Source: Sedimentisphaera sp050251615 (GTDB lineage: Bacteria > Planctomycetota > Phycisphaerae > Sedimentisphaerales > Sedimentisphaeraceae). Taken from it: 50,981 nt of DNA. Within the stretch, counting starts at the first letter, position 1, and each line of letters starts with the position of its first letter. The translations under genes were made by a program, and so were the position numbers. Under the pieces are notes generated by a model that did no database searches, was not told the origin of the DNA, and saw only the letters and a list, made by a program, of their open reading frames with translations. Positions 24,487-34,290 of the stretch are shown one piece after another. The DNA lies in contig JBFWMM010000017.1 of NCBI GenBank assembly GCA_050251615.1, positions 1-50,981 on the forward strand, written 5' to 3'.

Positions 24487-26549
24487 TGTACGAGAAGCGG
24501 CTCAAAGCCATTATCATTATCTTCGCGGTATTTCTTGCGGTGGCGTTGCTCAGGCTGTGCGCGCTGAATCTGTACGAAAGCGGCGAAGCGCGAGAGAAAA
24601 TAGCAAGTACGGGGGTCAAAGCTCCCGAAGTGCTGCCGACGCTCCGAGGCACGATTACCGACCGCAACGGCGAGTTTCTCGCGGTTGATTCGCCTGTATT
24701 CGAGCTTGGCCTGCGCTATAAGCTCGCGCGCCTGCGGGACGAACGCTTCTGGCATGCAAACGCGCTTATCCGCGCCGAAAGCAAGGGAATTCCACTTGAT
24801 GTGGCGCAAAACTACTGGGCCGGCCGCCTCGCTCCTGACATAGAGATGCTCGAAGAGATCATCCAGCTTGCCTCACAATACTCCAGCCTCTCCGAGCGGG
24901 AGCTTGATGAGAATATCGCCGAAATAAACGACGGAATGTGGCACCTGCGCAGGTACTTCGCCTGGAAACGCAACTTTCCAGGCTCTGAATCAATAGCCGA
25001 TTTTGACAGCCTGCCGGATGAGCAGAGGCTTATGATGGAAGCGGAGGTAAACGATTTATGGGAGATGAAGAACAAATGGTTCACAATCTGCGAGCTGCAG
25101 GAAGAAAACATATACGCCGCGCAAAGTAGCCTCTCGCAAAACCCAGAGGCGCTTATAAGCACAAGTGCGAAGCGGAAATACCCTTTCGGCAGCACGGCAG
25201 CACAGATTATCGGGTGGGTTAATCCGTCGAGACCGGACAAAGAGCTGTTCGAGGAAGATGAGCTTATAAGCTATATTGACGGCGAAACCGCCGGCTTCTA
25301 CGGCACGGAATATGTGTGCGAGCCGTTCCTGCGCGGCAGCCGCGGCAAGCTCATTTTCCACTCTCGTAAAGGCGAGCCCGAGCAGCAGGCCCGCGAGCTC
25401 GGAGATAACATCCGCCTCTCGCTCGACATCAAGCTCCAACGGATGCTCGAAGAGCGCATGGCAAACCCCTCTCTCAACGCCAATGCCGCAAAGACCTGTT
25501 GCGCCGTCGTAATAGACGTATCCAGCGGCGAGATTCTCGCTGCGGTGAGCGAGCCCGGATTCGACCTCTCCCGCGCCCGTCAGGACTACGGCAAGCTGAT
25601 AAACGACAAAGCCGAACCCCTGCGCAACAAGGCGTTTGAAAAGCTCTACCCCCCAGGTTCAACGGTAAAACCGCTGATACTCGCCGCCGCGCTCACTGAT
25701 GGCGCTGTGAACGAGAATACGATTATAAGCTGTTCTCTGCCGGCAGACGAAAACTGGCCGCGGTGCTGGCTTCAGCGAGCTTACGGCTGCCACGATGACC
25801 AATTCGCGGATGTCGGCGGTAATACGGGCGTAAACGCTATTCGCGGCAGCTGCAACATTTACTTCACGAAAGCCGCCCACAGAATGGACGCGCGCAGCCT
25901 CCAGAAGCATCTCTTCGATGCGGGGCTGGGAAGGGAAGTGCTTGCGCCTATAGATTTCTCCCCGCTTACGGGGAAGGTGGACCGGCTTCCGGATTCCGGC
26001 CGTCACCTAAACGCCGAACGCGGCATCATCTGGAGCGGCTACAAGAACGTGAGCGGCGATGATTTCGATTTGATTCCCAAACTCAACGACAGCGAAAAGC
26101 GCTGGTTCGGCATGGGACAGGGTAATCTTCGCGTAACCGTATTGCAGATGGCAAACTTCTACGCCGCCATTGCGAGAGGTGGCATATACCGCGATGCGAT
26201 TCTATACAAGGGCATCTCCGTGGACAACGGGCCGCGAGACCTTGGCTGGAATGCGGCTGCAAAGCGCAATGTTCGCGAGGGTACAAGGCGTGTAGTGAAC
26301 GAAGTTTACGGATCGGCGTACAAGATCTTCCATGGCTATGATCTGTTCGAGAAGGGTGTACATATTAACGGCAAGACCGGCTCAACGCAAGGCCCCGAAA
26401 ATGCGTGGTTTGCCGGCTTCGCAGAGAAAAACGATTTGCAGATAGCGATAGCGGTGATTGTGGAGGGCGGCCAAAGCGGCACGCAGGACGGCGCCCCCCT
26501 CGGCAAGCTGATTTTCAGCACGCTCGATGACTGCGGCTATTTTGATTGA
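24486..26549 (+). CDS. mrdA: penicillin-binding protein 2 (class B transpeptidase)
   Basis: The 687-residue protein has a single N-terminal membrane helix (residues 8-26) and a dimerisation/pedestal region with LPTLRGTITDRNGEFLA. The transpeptidase domain shows S392-T-V-K in YPPGSTVKPL, SCN near 455 and K630-T-G-S. It crosslinks peptidoglycan during cell elongation. A roughly 170-residue charged stretch between the helix region and the pedestal makes it somewhat longer than the usual 600-650. Its presence shows that this lineage makes crosslinked peptidoglycan. No rodA or mreBCD is adjacent. Confidence 0.92.
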   Translation: MYEKRLKAIIIIFAVFLAVALLRLCALNLYESGEAREKIASTGVKAPEVLPTLRGTITDRNGEFLAVDSPVFELGLRYKLARLRDERFWHANALIRAESKGIPLDVAQNYWAGRLAPDIEMLEEIIQLASQYSSLSERELDENIAEINDGMWHLRRYFAWKRNFPGSESIADFDSLPDEQRLMMEAEVNDLWEMKNKWFTICELQEENIYAAQSSLSQNPEALISTSAKRKYPFGSTAAQIIGWVNPSRPDKELFEEDELISYIDGETAGFYGTEYVCEPFLRGSRGKLIFHSRKGEPEQQARELGDNIRLSLDIKLQRMLEERMANPSLNANAAKTCCAVVIDVSSGEILAAVSEPGFDLSRARQDYGKLINDKAEPLRNKAFEKLYPPGSTVKPLILAAALTDGAVNENTIISCSLPADENWPRCWLQRAYGCHDDQFADVGGNTGVNAIRGSCNIYFTKAAHRMDARSLQKHLFDAGLGREVLAPIDFSPLTGKVDRLPDSGRHLNAERGIIWSGYKNVSGDDFDLIPKLNDSEKRWFGMGQGNLRVTVLQMANFYAAIARGGIYRDAILYKGISVDNGPRDLGWNAAAKRNVREGTRRVVNEVYGSAYKIFHGYDLFEKGVHINGKTGSTQGPENAWFAGFAEKNDLQIAIAVIVEGGQSGTQDGAPLGKLIFSTLDDCGYFD

Positions 26550-26568
26550 CAACAACTGAAGGATAAGA

Positions 26569-27270
26569 ATGAGAAACCAGATAATACTTTTCAAAGAATG
26601 CTTCGCCCAAACTTGGCTCGAAACCCGCAAAAACCTGCGCAGGCTTCTGCAATTCGGTTCGGCCTGCTTTCTGCTACTCCTGCTGGCACAGGTTCCGCTG
26701 TTGCTGTACCTCTTGAGCTGCGGCTTCGACGCAAAAAATGGCAACCTCTTTGAGTTCATCTCGCTGCTTGAAGGCAGCGCCCTCGTATTGACGCTCTGCC
26801 TCAGCGTACTGGCACAGCTCATCGCAATGTGCCTGCTCAGCGGACTCATCAAAGCGGCGATTGAATTGCTCGCAGGCGCCAAACCGCCGCTGAAAAGAAT
26901 CTTCGACTGCTCCGACAGCTTCGGCCGGCTCGCATCGCTGTTTGCGGTTATGAACCTCGCCGCGCTTGTGCCCGTGCTTCTGCTGGGCGGTTTTGGCGGC
27001 TTCTTTTCCATGTTGGCTTTGGTAATAGCGATGTTTGCCGTGATGAGGCTTCTGCTGGCGATTGTACCGATAAGCGGCTCGGATATACCGCTGAGAGCCG
27101 CGATTGCCGAATGCATCTTGAAAACCGCCCGCAAAAGCACGCTGATTTTTATATTGATGGGCCTCGCGATCTGCACAATGTTACTCTCGATTTACTCACT
27201 CGGCCTGACGAACATCATCGCCCTGCCGTTCATCGCAATGCTGCTTACCAACATCTACAGACGGCTGTAA
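26569..27270 (+). CDS. polytopic membrane protein, function unknown
   Basis: The 233-residue protein is about half hydrophobic, with five to six membrane segments near 28-55, 72-98, 125-150, 152-170 and 195-225. A short amphipathic N-terminus precedes them. There are no recognisable motifs. The overall layout resembles DUF975/YciC-type proteins, but that is only a resemblance. AAGGA stands six bases before the ATG, and the gene begins 19 bases after the PBP2 stop, so it is probably in the pdxB-mrdA transcript. Confidence 0.7.
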   Translation: MRNQIILFKECFAQTWLETRKNLRRLLQFGSACFLLLLLAQVPLLLYLLSCGFDAKNGNLFEFISLLEGSALVLTLCLSVLAQLIAMCLLSGLIKAAIELLAGAKPPLKRIFDCSDSFGRLASLFAVMNLAALVPVLLLGGFGGFFSMLALVIAMFAVMRLLLAIVPISGSDIPLRAAIAECILKTARKSTLIFILMGLAICTMLLSIYSLGLTNIIALPFIAMLLTNIYRRL

Positions 27271-27300
27271 CGGCCATCTACATTGCGCAGAGATATAAAC

Positions 27301-27321
27301 GGGCAGGTTAAAAACCTGCCC
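27301..27321. repeat. hairpin repeat GGGCAGGTT-N3-AACCTGCCC
   Basis: A perfect 9-bp stem with an AAA loop lies between convergent genes. A near-copy is at 31301-31321 and a diverged one at 34299-34319. It could serve as a bidirectional transcription stop, but no T tract follows on the plus strand. Confidence 0.7.
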
Positions 27322-27344
27322 TGCCACCGGCGTACATCTTTTTC

Positions 27345-28706
27345 TCAGTCGAACTTCCACCAGTTAAAATTGAACAGCTTTTCCGAATCTCCCGCAAACC
27401 TGAGATAGAGGTCTCTCACACCTCCCACCTCGTTTACGGGGCAGGAAACGGTTATCCAAGTCTGCCGGCCACCTGTGCCCGGAACGGTACAGGTGCCCGC
27501 GAGCTTACCATCGGGGCCGTCCAGCCTGACCTCAATGCGGCCGCCTTCTGTTGCCGAGGCCACTCGGGCCGTGAATCTTTCGGCTCCCGCTCCAAAATCC
27601 ACGCCTTTGACCTTGATATAATCGCCATCATCAATATTACATACATTCATGCCGCCTTCGCTGCAAGCCTGCGTTTTGACACCTTTTGACCAGCAGATAG
27701 TCTCGGCTTCTGTCTTTTTGCGGGGATTGAGATAGCCGAGCTGCTGCACGGCTTCGGCCTCTTCCCACCAGGGAAGTTCCGGAATTGTACCGTCCTGATT
27801 GTACTCGAATTTCTCCACACAGACCGAACGTCGTTCGTGATGCTCGCTGGTTATGGCGAAATTCAACTTATAGTTGAACCCGAATACATAGGAACCGCCC
27901 TTATAGTCGATAATACCGGGATGGTTGCCTGATGAGCGCCTGTCCGGGCGCACAATATAGCCCTTGAACTCCCAGGGGCCGGTGGGGCTGTCGCTCATGG
28001 AATACGCTATTCCTTCCGGGCAGCAGGTGGAGGCGTAGGCGTTGTAGTAATGCCCGTCTCGTTTGTAAATCCATGGGCCTTCCTGATAATGATAGAGGTC
28101 CTGTTTGCCCTCGATCTTGGCAATTGACGGCTCCTTAACCGGCTCCCCTGTGAAGGAAATCATATCTTCTTTCAACTTGACATACCACATATTGGGATTG
28201 CCCCAGTAAAGATAAGCCTGGCCGTCATCGTCAATGAACACTGTTGGATCTATGCTGTCGAATTGCGGACCTATAAGCGGTTTGCCGAGTGGATCTGTAA
28301 ATGGGCCGAGTGGATTATCGGCCACCAGCACCCCTATGCCGCTCCCCTGCACAGGGCAATACATATAGAACTTCCCGTTTCGTTCAATCGTCTGAGGAGC
28401 CCATGCGCCGTTCTCGAAACCGCCCCAGCTGGATTTTGCCCAGGAGAAGTTTTTCAGCGAGGCCACCGAACCGTGATCCGTCCAGTTCACCATGTCCGTG
28501 GAGGTATAGCAGAGCCAGTCGCGCATGCGGAAACCGGCCATGCCGGCTGGAGCATAGTCCTCGTCGTGGCTGGTATAAAGATATACCGTGCCGTTATAAA
28601 CCATAGGCGCAGGATCGGCTGTAAATTTCGTTTGAACGACCGGGTCGGCTGCCCGGCACATCGTGATTGCGCACAAACCGAGAACGGTTACATAAGCCAT
28701 CTTCAT
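27345..28706 (-). CDS. GH43 beta-xylosidase/arabinofuranosidase with CBM6-like tail
   Basis: The 453-residue secreted enzyme (signal MKMAYVTVLGLCAITMCRA) has a five-blade GH43 propeller with the expected carboxylates: D31 in TADPAPM (general base), D153 in SIDPTVF (pKa modulator) and E209 in YQEGPW (general acid). From about 325 a CBM6-like beta-sandwich follows (EAETICWSKGVKT, then NIDDGDYIKVKGVDFG). It likely trims xylo- or arabino-oligosaccharides; exact specificity is not readable. The start lies 45 bases after the GH31 stop, so the two probably form one transcript. Confidence 0.9.
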   Translation of the reverse strand: MKMAYVTVLGLCAITMCRAADPVVQTKFTADPAPMVYNGTVYLYTSHDEDYAPAGMAGFRMRDWLCYTSTDMVNWTDHGSVASLKNFSWAKSSWGGFENGAWAPQTIERNGKFYMYCPVQGSGIGVLVADNPLGPFTDPLGKPLIGPQFDSIDPTVFIDDDGQAYLYWGNPNMWYVKLKEDMISFTGEPVKEPSIAKIEGKQDLYHYQEGPWIYKRDGHYYNAYASTCCPEGIAYSMSDSPTGPWEFKGYIVRPDRRSSGNHPGIIDYKGGSYVFGFNYKLNFAITSEHHERRSVCVEKFEYNQDGTIPELPWWEEAEAVQQLGYLNPRKKTEAETICWSKGVKTQACSEGGMNVCNIDDGDYIKVKGVDFGAGAERFTARVASATEGGRIEVRLDGPDGKLAGTCTVPGTGGRQTWITVSCPVNEVGGVRDLYLRFAGDSEKLFNFNWWKFD

Positions 28707-28751
28707 TTTTATCTTGCTCCATAAGCAAATATTATAATTCCCTAAGCCTCT

Positions 28752-31134
28752 TCAGAACTTCACTGAAACCGGTTTTCCGGTGTAGTTGACTCTCTTCAAA
28801 GTCTCATGCCCCGGTTCGATTCCGGCATTTTTCTCTGGAGCAGCAATAACAATATCAAGCTTCCGCTCTGCGACCATACCCGCGAACGAGCCCTCACGCG
28901 CACCGATTGTGAGCNNNNNNNNNNNNNNNNNNNNNNNNNNNNNNNNNNNNNNNNNNNNNNNNNNNNNNNNNNNNNNNNNNNNNNNNNNNNNNNNNNNNNN
29001 NNNNNNNNNNNNNNGGCGGGCCGGGCCAGTCATGGTCGATTGTCTTCTCGACAACCTTCCCCCTGGGCTCGTCAAAGTTCCTTCCCGCATAATACTGCGC
29101 CTCAAGCCCCTGCTCGCCGCTCGGGGTGCTGAGGTATTCTGATGGTATTGCAGGCGATGGTGGCTTCTCAACTCGATACATTGGCCGCGTTACCGGATGC
29201 ACCAGAAACGCCGGCCCGAACATAAACGCATCGCTTATATCGCGCGCTTGCTTATCATCGGGGAAGTCCATTGGCATAGCCCTCATGATTGTATAGCCAT
29301 CCGCGGTAACCTTATGACTGAGGCTGTAAAGGTATGGCAGGAGCCTGTAACGCAGGCGGGTTATACCGAGCAACGCTTCATACGCTTCAGGGTCAAGATC
29401 TTTGAAGATATACGGCTCCCGCTCGATGTTGGTACCGTGCACGCGGAATATCGGGTTGAATGCGCCAAATTGAAACCAACGCACAAAAAGCTCGCGGTAC
29501 GCGCTGTTCTTCTCGCCGCCCGGAAAGTCTGCTACAAAAAAGCCGCCGATGTCCTGCGTCCACCATGGATTGCCCGCCATGGTTACTTCAAGACCGCCTG
29601 CCATCTGGGCTTTGAGGCTGTCCCAGCCGGCAAACGAATCACCCGACCAGGACGCCGCCGCGTATCTCTGCGCACCGGCCCAGGCCGAGCGGGTGAGCGT
29701 AAAGACGCGCTTGTTGTTCACCGCACGCTGGCCCTCGTATGTGCCTTTTGTGGTCATGAGCGTGTAGGGGTTGAGGTAGCGGGAGAAGTCTCCCATGGCG
29801 TTGTTGCCGAGCCGCTTTATATCATTGGCAACCTGCTCGGGGTCCCAGCATGCCCCCCCCACTTCAACCTCCGTGCCATCCATCCAAAGCGCATCAACGC
29901 CGTTTGCCAGAAGCCCGTCATTTATGTGTTTGAAATAGATCTCGCGGCCTTTTTCACTGAACGCATCGTATATGCGCGCCTTTTTGGAGATCCAGTGCAG
30001 CGATTCAAAGCGCAGGCCGTATTCATCAAGCTCATGCGCCAGAGGCGTATCATCGCCGACAGAAGGCCAGATCGAAACCATCAGCTTCATATGCAGGGCG
30101 TGGATGGCTTCTGTCATGCGCTTAGGGGCGGGGTATCTCTCCGGATCCCATATCATACCGCTCCATGTGCCGTCTTTATCGGAGCCCCAGTACTGCCAGT
30201 CCTGCACGATATAATCCAGCGGGAACTTTTCCTCGCGGAATTTCTCCGCCACCGCAAGAATCTGCTCCTGCGTTTTGTAGCGCTCCTTGCTCATAAACAG
30301 CCCGAGCGCCTGCCTTGGATACATCGGCGCAGCGCCTGTAAGATTGCGATAGGCCCCAATCACGTCATCGGCATCCTCGCCTGCGAAGAAGTAGTAGTCA
30401 ACGCCTCCCGGTGCGCTCTCGGCCCAAAGCGTCGCGCCGGTGTCATCATCTTTGAAACGCATTACAGAATATGTATCCCACATAATGCCGTAGCGCCGTG
30501 ATGACACAATCATTGGAATTACGATACCCATATTGGTCTGGATGAGCTTCAGCTCCTGGCCTCGGCGATTTATGGCCGCCGGCGCAGAATCGATATAGCC
30601 AAACCCGTACCAGCCTTCGTCGGGCTTGAGCGTGAAGCTGTTTGAAACTTCGTATGTGGGCGCGCCGGATATTTCAATCTGCTTGATGGAAGCGTGATTT
30701 TCTGCGCGTTCTCGGGTATAGAGCTTACCGGAGCTGTCCATAAAGCTCAGCGCTACATTGCTCTTATCCACCACAACCTGAACCTTCTCCGTTTTTATTA
30801 TAATCGAGCGAGGGAGCTCTTCCACCTCAAACGCAACGCCCGCAGGCTTATCCGTAACAACAATGCTCGGATGCTGCCAGAAGCTGCGGCCGAGATTTTC
30901 GTTTACACGAACTATGGCCGGCCCGTAAAAAATAACGTTCTTCGTAACGCCGTTCAGGTGAAATTGAACGCCATTGGAAAGCTCAGTGCAGGAAAAACCC
31001 GAATCTGCGGCTTGAGTTGCCTGCAAATGCCCGAATTCATCGAGCCCCGATGGAGCCGCCTGAACAAACGCGCAAAGGACCAGCAAAAAGACAGCTGTAT
31101 ATTTCACCACACAGGTAATTTGGTTGATCTTCAT
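28752..31134 (-). CDS. GH31 alpha-xylosidase/alpha-glucosidase with PA14 insert, interrupted by gap
   Basis: The first 706 residues are intact. They begin with a signal peptide ending CAFVQAA, an N-terminal beta-sandwich, and a catalytic barrel with nucleophile D419 (DALWMDGTE) and acid/base D499 (WSGDS). A PA14-like domain begins near 676 (GLEAQYYAGRNF). The N run interrupts it. The final 53 residues (28752-28914), LTIGAREGSFAGM to YTGKPVSVKF, are the family C-terminal domain in a different frame only because the gap length is arbitrary. PA14-bearing GH31 enzymes include xyloglucan alpha-xylosidases. TGGAG precedes the ATG. Confidence 0.9.
28915..29014. other. assembly gap (100 N) inside the GH31 gene
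   Basis: A placeholder of exactly 100 N. A PA14 domain of about 140 residues has only about 30 residues left of the gap and none right of it, so roughly 300 or more bases are probably missing. Confidence 0.95.
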
Positions 31135-31161
31135 AGATACTCCATCTAATTTTGTAATCGG

Positions 31162-31240
31162 CTGTTATTACCAAATACCATTATACGAAGTGAAAATAGA
31201 AAATCTTAACCATCTTGCGCAACATACTAACCATTTTGCG
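31162..31240 (-). promoter_or_regulatory. GH31-GH43 promoter with 21-bp-spaced direct repeats
   Basis: On the minus strand TATAAT lies at about 31183-31188, with TTAAGA 18 bases upstream. Immediately upstream and overlapping the -35 are two direct repeats, given here in plus-strand sense: ATCTTAACCATCTTGCG (31203-31219) and ATACTAACCATTTTGCG (31224-31240). They are identical in 14 of 17 positions and offset by exactly 21 bases. Two-turn spacing is typical of AraC/XylS-type activator sites. Confidence 0.6.
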
Positions 31241-31300
31241 AACTCAACTATACCGCATTGTTATCTGCACGGTACTTTCTCACATTGCCTGCGAAACGGC

Positions 31301-31321
31301 GGGCAGGTTGTAAATCTGCCC
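31301..31321. repeat. hairpin repeat GGGCAGGTT-N3-AATCTGCCC
   Basis: Same element as at 27301, with one G-U pair in the stem and loop GTA. The flanks also agree (CGGGCAG before, CTGC after). Confidence 0.7.
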
Positions 31322-31444
31322 CTGCAATCCGATACGCACCATTAAGAGCACTATGAATCGCGCCTCTGCTAAAAAATGTTAGATAATGCGAGGCATTTGC
31401 TTATAATCAAAAAGGATTTTCTATTCAAACTACAGGATACAACG

Positions 31445-31849
31445 ATGGCGAAAAATGCCTCAAACAATTTGGTTTTCAGTTTACTGGTCGCTATAACCGG
31501 CTGGTTCGTACCGGGCGGCGGCTATTTTCTCTTGAAGCAGAAGAGGCGTGCGGTGATGCTTTGCATCTGTCTTGTGCTGATGTACACAATAGGGCTATGG
31601 ATCGGTTCTGTCGGCGTAATAAACAAGCAGACGCAGATTTGGTGGTACTACCCTCAGTTCTTTTTCTCGCCGGTAACCGCCCTGTTCGGCATGCTCAGCT
31701 CAAGCGGGAATTATCCCGTATTCGGCAGACCGCAGGAAGTGGGGCAGCTCTTTACGGGGCTTGCCGGCCTGTTGAATCTGGCCATTATCCTCAAAACAGC
31801 CGCCCTGGCCTTCCACGGCGTTGACACCGAGCCGGAGGACGAAGAATGA
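31445..31849 (+). CDS. small polytopic membrane protein (possible DUF6677-like)
   Basis: The 134-residue protein has hydrophobic stretches near 10-30, 36-58, 75-92 and 105-122. The opening GWFVPGGGYFLLKQKRRAVML pattern (proline-glycine turn followed by a basic stretch) resembles small planctomycete membrane proteins annotated as DUF6677; this is recognition by pattern only. The ATG at 31445 is preferred over an in-frame one at 31376, because AGGA lies seven bases before it. Its stop overlaps the next start as ATGA, placing it in the operon with the LptF/G permease. Confidence 0.7.
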   Translation: MAKNASNNLVFSLLVAITGWFVPGGGYFLLKQKRRAVMLCICLVLMYTIGLWIGSVGVINKQTQIWWYYPQFFFSPVTALFGMLSSSGNYPVFGRPQEVGQLFTGLAGLLNLAIILKTAALAFHGVDTEPEDEE

Positions 31850-32076
31850 TTCTCGCTTCTTTCACATCCCCGATACATATCGGCTGCGACCTCTGGCATT
31901 TCTTCTGGGCTTTGCCGCTGATCCTGTTTACAAGCCTCATTATCCGCGCTTCTGCAGCCGGCAGTTTTGAGCCCGCCGCGGTTGTCCGCTCCGCGCTGAA
32001 GATGTTTTTTATAACCGTCGGCGTGATGATTCTCACCGGCATCATATTCTTTGCGATAGTAGAGTATATCTGCTGA
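31846..32076 (+). CDS. small two-helix membrane protein, function unknown
   Basis: The 76-residue protein has two membrane helices near 17-35 and 50-73. It overlaps the preceding gene by four bases (ATGA) and ends 15 bases before the LptF/G-like gene, so coupling argues for a real gene. No family is recognised. Confidence 0.6.
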   Translation: MILASFTSPIHIGCDLWHFFWALPLILFTSLIIRASAAGSFEPAAVVRSALKMFFITVGVMILTGIIFFAIVEYIC

Positions 32077-32091
32077 AAGCAGGCGCTTGCC

Positions 32092-33234
32092 ATGAAGACA
32101 GTTGACAAGTACATAGCGAAGAGCTTTATAACCGGCTACGTTGTTGCAGCACTTGTGCTTGTGGGGCTGCGTATGCTGATAGACCTCTTCATCAACCTCG
32201 ACGAGTTTGTCGAGGCATCCGATCATGGTTTTATCGTGGTGTTGTGGAACATCGCCAGCTTCTACGCCGTCCAGAGCACGGTGTATTTCAGAGACTTTGC
32301 CGGCATCATAACGGTTGTCGCGGCGGCGTTCACATTCGGCAAGATGACTCGCGCAAACGAGCTTGTGGCGCTGATGGCCTCGGGCGTGAGCCTGAAGCGC
32401 GTGATAATGCCTGTCGCAGTATGCGCAGCCGCACTTACGGTCCTTCTTGTCGCAGACCAGGAGCTGATAATCCCGTCCTTGGCGAGCAAAATCGTACGCC
32501 AGCACGACAGCATCAACGAAGACCAACAGATGGAGGTGGAATGCCTCACTGACGGCCTCGGCAACCTCGTGCATGCGAAAGAGTTTCTCGAAACCGAAGA
32601 CGGCGGCGAAATGACCGGTCTGACAATAATCCTCCGCGAAAAGACGGAAGATGGAATGAAAACTATCGGCTGGATAAGGGCCAATAAAGCTGTTTATACG
32701 CTTAATGGCGAGTGGAAGCTGTTTACAGAAACCGCAGCAGGCGGTTTTGAGGAAGGCGCTCCTGTCGAACTGTTTACAGGCAACGCAAGCGAACAGCTCA
32801 GCACAACGCGGCGAGTCGTGTACTCCTACAACACCGACCTCACCCCCGAGCTGATTCCAATCCGCAAGAAACAGAAGAACGTGGCTCTGCTCAGCTCTGC
32901 TCAGCTTGCCGCGCTCGCCTCGGACGACGCCAAGCTAAAAGACCGCGCGCGCCTCTATATGCAGCGCTATCTGCGCATAACTGAGCCTATGATAAATTTC
33001 GTGATGCTGCTTGTGGCACTGCCTGTTTTGCTGTGCAGGGATAAGCGCCAGATGAAGGGCGCGATTGTTCTCAGCTTCAGCACGACCACCGTCTGCTTCA
33101 TATTCACATTTGTATGCAAGATGCTCGGCACAGAACCGGTTTTCGGGGTAATCGTGCCAGATATATGGGCGGCGCTACCCGTTTTGATTTTCCTGCCGGT
33201 CGCCGTGCTCGAAATTTCGGCTATAAAAACATAA
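32092..33234 (+). CDS. LptF/LptG-family lipopolysaccharide export permease
   Basis: The 380-residue protein has the YjgP/YjgQ layout: three N-terminal helices (VDKYIAKSFITGYVVAALVLVGLRML, ASFYAVQSTVYFRDFAGIITVVAAAFTFG), a periplasmic jelly-roll-like region (about 130-275), and three C-terminal helices ending in FLPVAVLEIS. The MTRANELVALMASGVSLKRV segment after helix 2-3 is the family signature. The partner and the LptB ATPase are not in the window. It supports an outer membrane with lipopolysaccharide-like lipid. Confidence 0.9.
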   Translation: MKTVDKYIAKSFITGYVVAALVLVGLRMLIDLFINLDEFVEASDHGFIVVLWNIASFYAVQSTVYFRDFAGIITVVAAAFTFGKMTRANELVALMASGVSLKRVIMPVAVCAAALTVLLVADQELIIPSLASKIVRQHDSINEDQQMEVECLTDGLGNLVHAKEFLETEDGGEMTGLTIILREKTEDGMKTIGWIRANKAVYTLNGEWKLFTETAAGGFEEGAPVELFTGNASEQLSTTRRVVYSYNTDLTPELIPIRKKQKNVALLSSAQLAALASDDAKLKDRARLYMQRYLRITEPMINFVMLLVALPVLLCRDKRQMKGAIVLSFSTTTVCFIFTFVCKMLGTEPVFGVIVPDIWAALPVLIFLPVAVLEISAIKT

Positions 33235-33275
33235 TTTCCCGTCCGCTCCGACGGGCAAATGAAAGGAGACGTCCT

Positions 33276-34247
33276 ATGGTTAGAATGCTGGTATGTTTTG
33301 CGTTTTCTATCTCGCTGCTCGCTTCTGCTCGTATGATGAGCGTTGCTCCGGACGGGTCTGCGGATTTCAGCTCTGTACAAGCGGCGATTGATTCGATTCC
33401 AAGCGGAAGCGATGAGCCGTCCATTATCCTGATCCGCGCGGGACGCTATGATGAAGTTGTGAGAGTGCCGGCGGATAAGAAGGGCGTGCGCCTTGTCGGG
33501 CGCGATGCCGTCAAAACGGTCATTACCCACGGCCTCGGTGCGCGCATGAAAGGCCCCGACGGCAAAGAACTCGGCACTTTCCGTACGCCGAGCGTTTATA
33601 TAAACGGCGACGACTTTCTGGCTCGCAATATCACGTTTGAAAACAGCGCGGGGGATGTCGGGCAGGCTGTGGCGATTGCGGTAAGCGGGGATAGGTGCCG
33701 GTTTATCGGCTGCCGCTTCCTCGGCTGGCAGGACACAATCTTCGACGACAAAGGCCGCCACTACTACCAGGACTGCTACATTGAGGGAAGCTGCGATTAT
33801 ATCTTCGGCGGTGCAGTATCATACTTCAAGAACTGCGAACTGTACAACAAGAAAAACTCCTATATCACCGCCGCATCAACTCCGCAGGATGAGCCGTTCG
33901 GGTACGTCTTTGACGGTTGTAAGATTACAGCCGCTGAGGGCGTAAAGATGATGCTCGGCAGGCCGTGGCGCGATTATGCGGCGGTGCTGTTTATGAACTG
34001 TGATATGGACGACTGCATCCGACCGGAAGGCTGGCACAACTGGAGCCGCCCTGAGCGCGAGAAGACCGCCCGCTACGCGGAGTTCGGCAATACGGGGCCT
34101 GGCGCGAACACAGAATATAGGGTTGACTGGGCGAAACAGCTCACGGCCGGGGAGGCCGCGAAAATCACCCCACAGAGCGTTCTCGGCGGAAAAGACAAAT
34201 GGGACCCGACAAAACGCCCCGATGGATGGAAAAGACCGCGGAGCTGA
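33276..34247 (+). CDS. CE8 pectinesterase, secreted
   Basis: The 323-residue enzyme demethylates pectin. A signal peptide (MVRMLVCFAFSISLLASA) precedes a right-handed beta-helix. Family signatures are GQAVAIAVSGDRCRFIGCRFLGWQDT with Q152/D153, YIEGSCDYIFGGA with D174, and LGRPWRDYA with R232. These are the catalytic Gln, two Asp and Arg. AAAGGAG stands eight bases before the ATG, which decides this start over upstream in-frame codons lying inside the permease gene. Pectin is a common co-substrate with the arabinose- and fucose-releasing enzymes here. Confidence 0.94.
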   Translation: MVRMLVCFAFSISLLASARMMSVAPDGSADFSSVQAAIDSIPSGSDEPSIILIRAGRYDEVVRVPADKKGVRLVGRDAVKTVITHGLGARMKGPDGKELGTFRTPSVYINGDDFLARNITFENSAGDVGQAVAIAVSGDRCRFIGCRFLGWQDTIFDDKGRHYYQDCYIEGSCDYIFGGAVSYFKNCELYNKKNSYITAASTPQDEPFGYVFDGCKITAAEGVKMMLGRPWRDYAAVLFMNCDMDDCIRPEGWHNWSRPEREKTARYAEFGNTGPGANTEYRVDWAKQLTAGEAAKITPQSVLGGKDKWDPTKRPDGWKRPRS

Positions 34248-34290
34248 CAGTTTTTTGCGCAACGCAACGGAATACTGTGTGTCTAAAATG

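Larger units (their letters stand above)
31135..31444. other. divergent intergenic region between GH31 and membrane-protein cluster
   Basis: No gene is seen. It holds the GH31 promoter with direct repeats, the hairpin repeat at 31301-31321 and a ribosome site (AGGA) for the gene at 31445. The rest is AT-rich. Confidence 0.7.

Noticed and set aside
29197..30501. 434-residue plus-strand ORF
   Set aside because: Lies antisense to the well-supported GH31 gene, has no family signature, and is explained by codon bias of the real gene.
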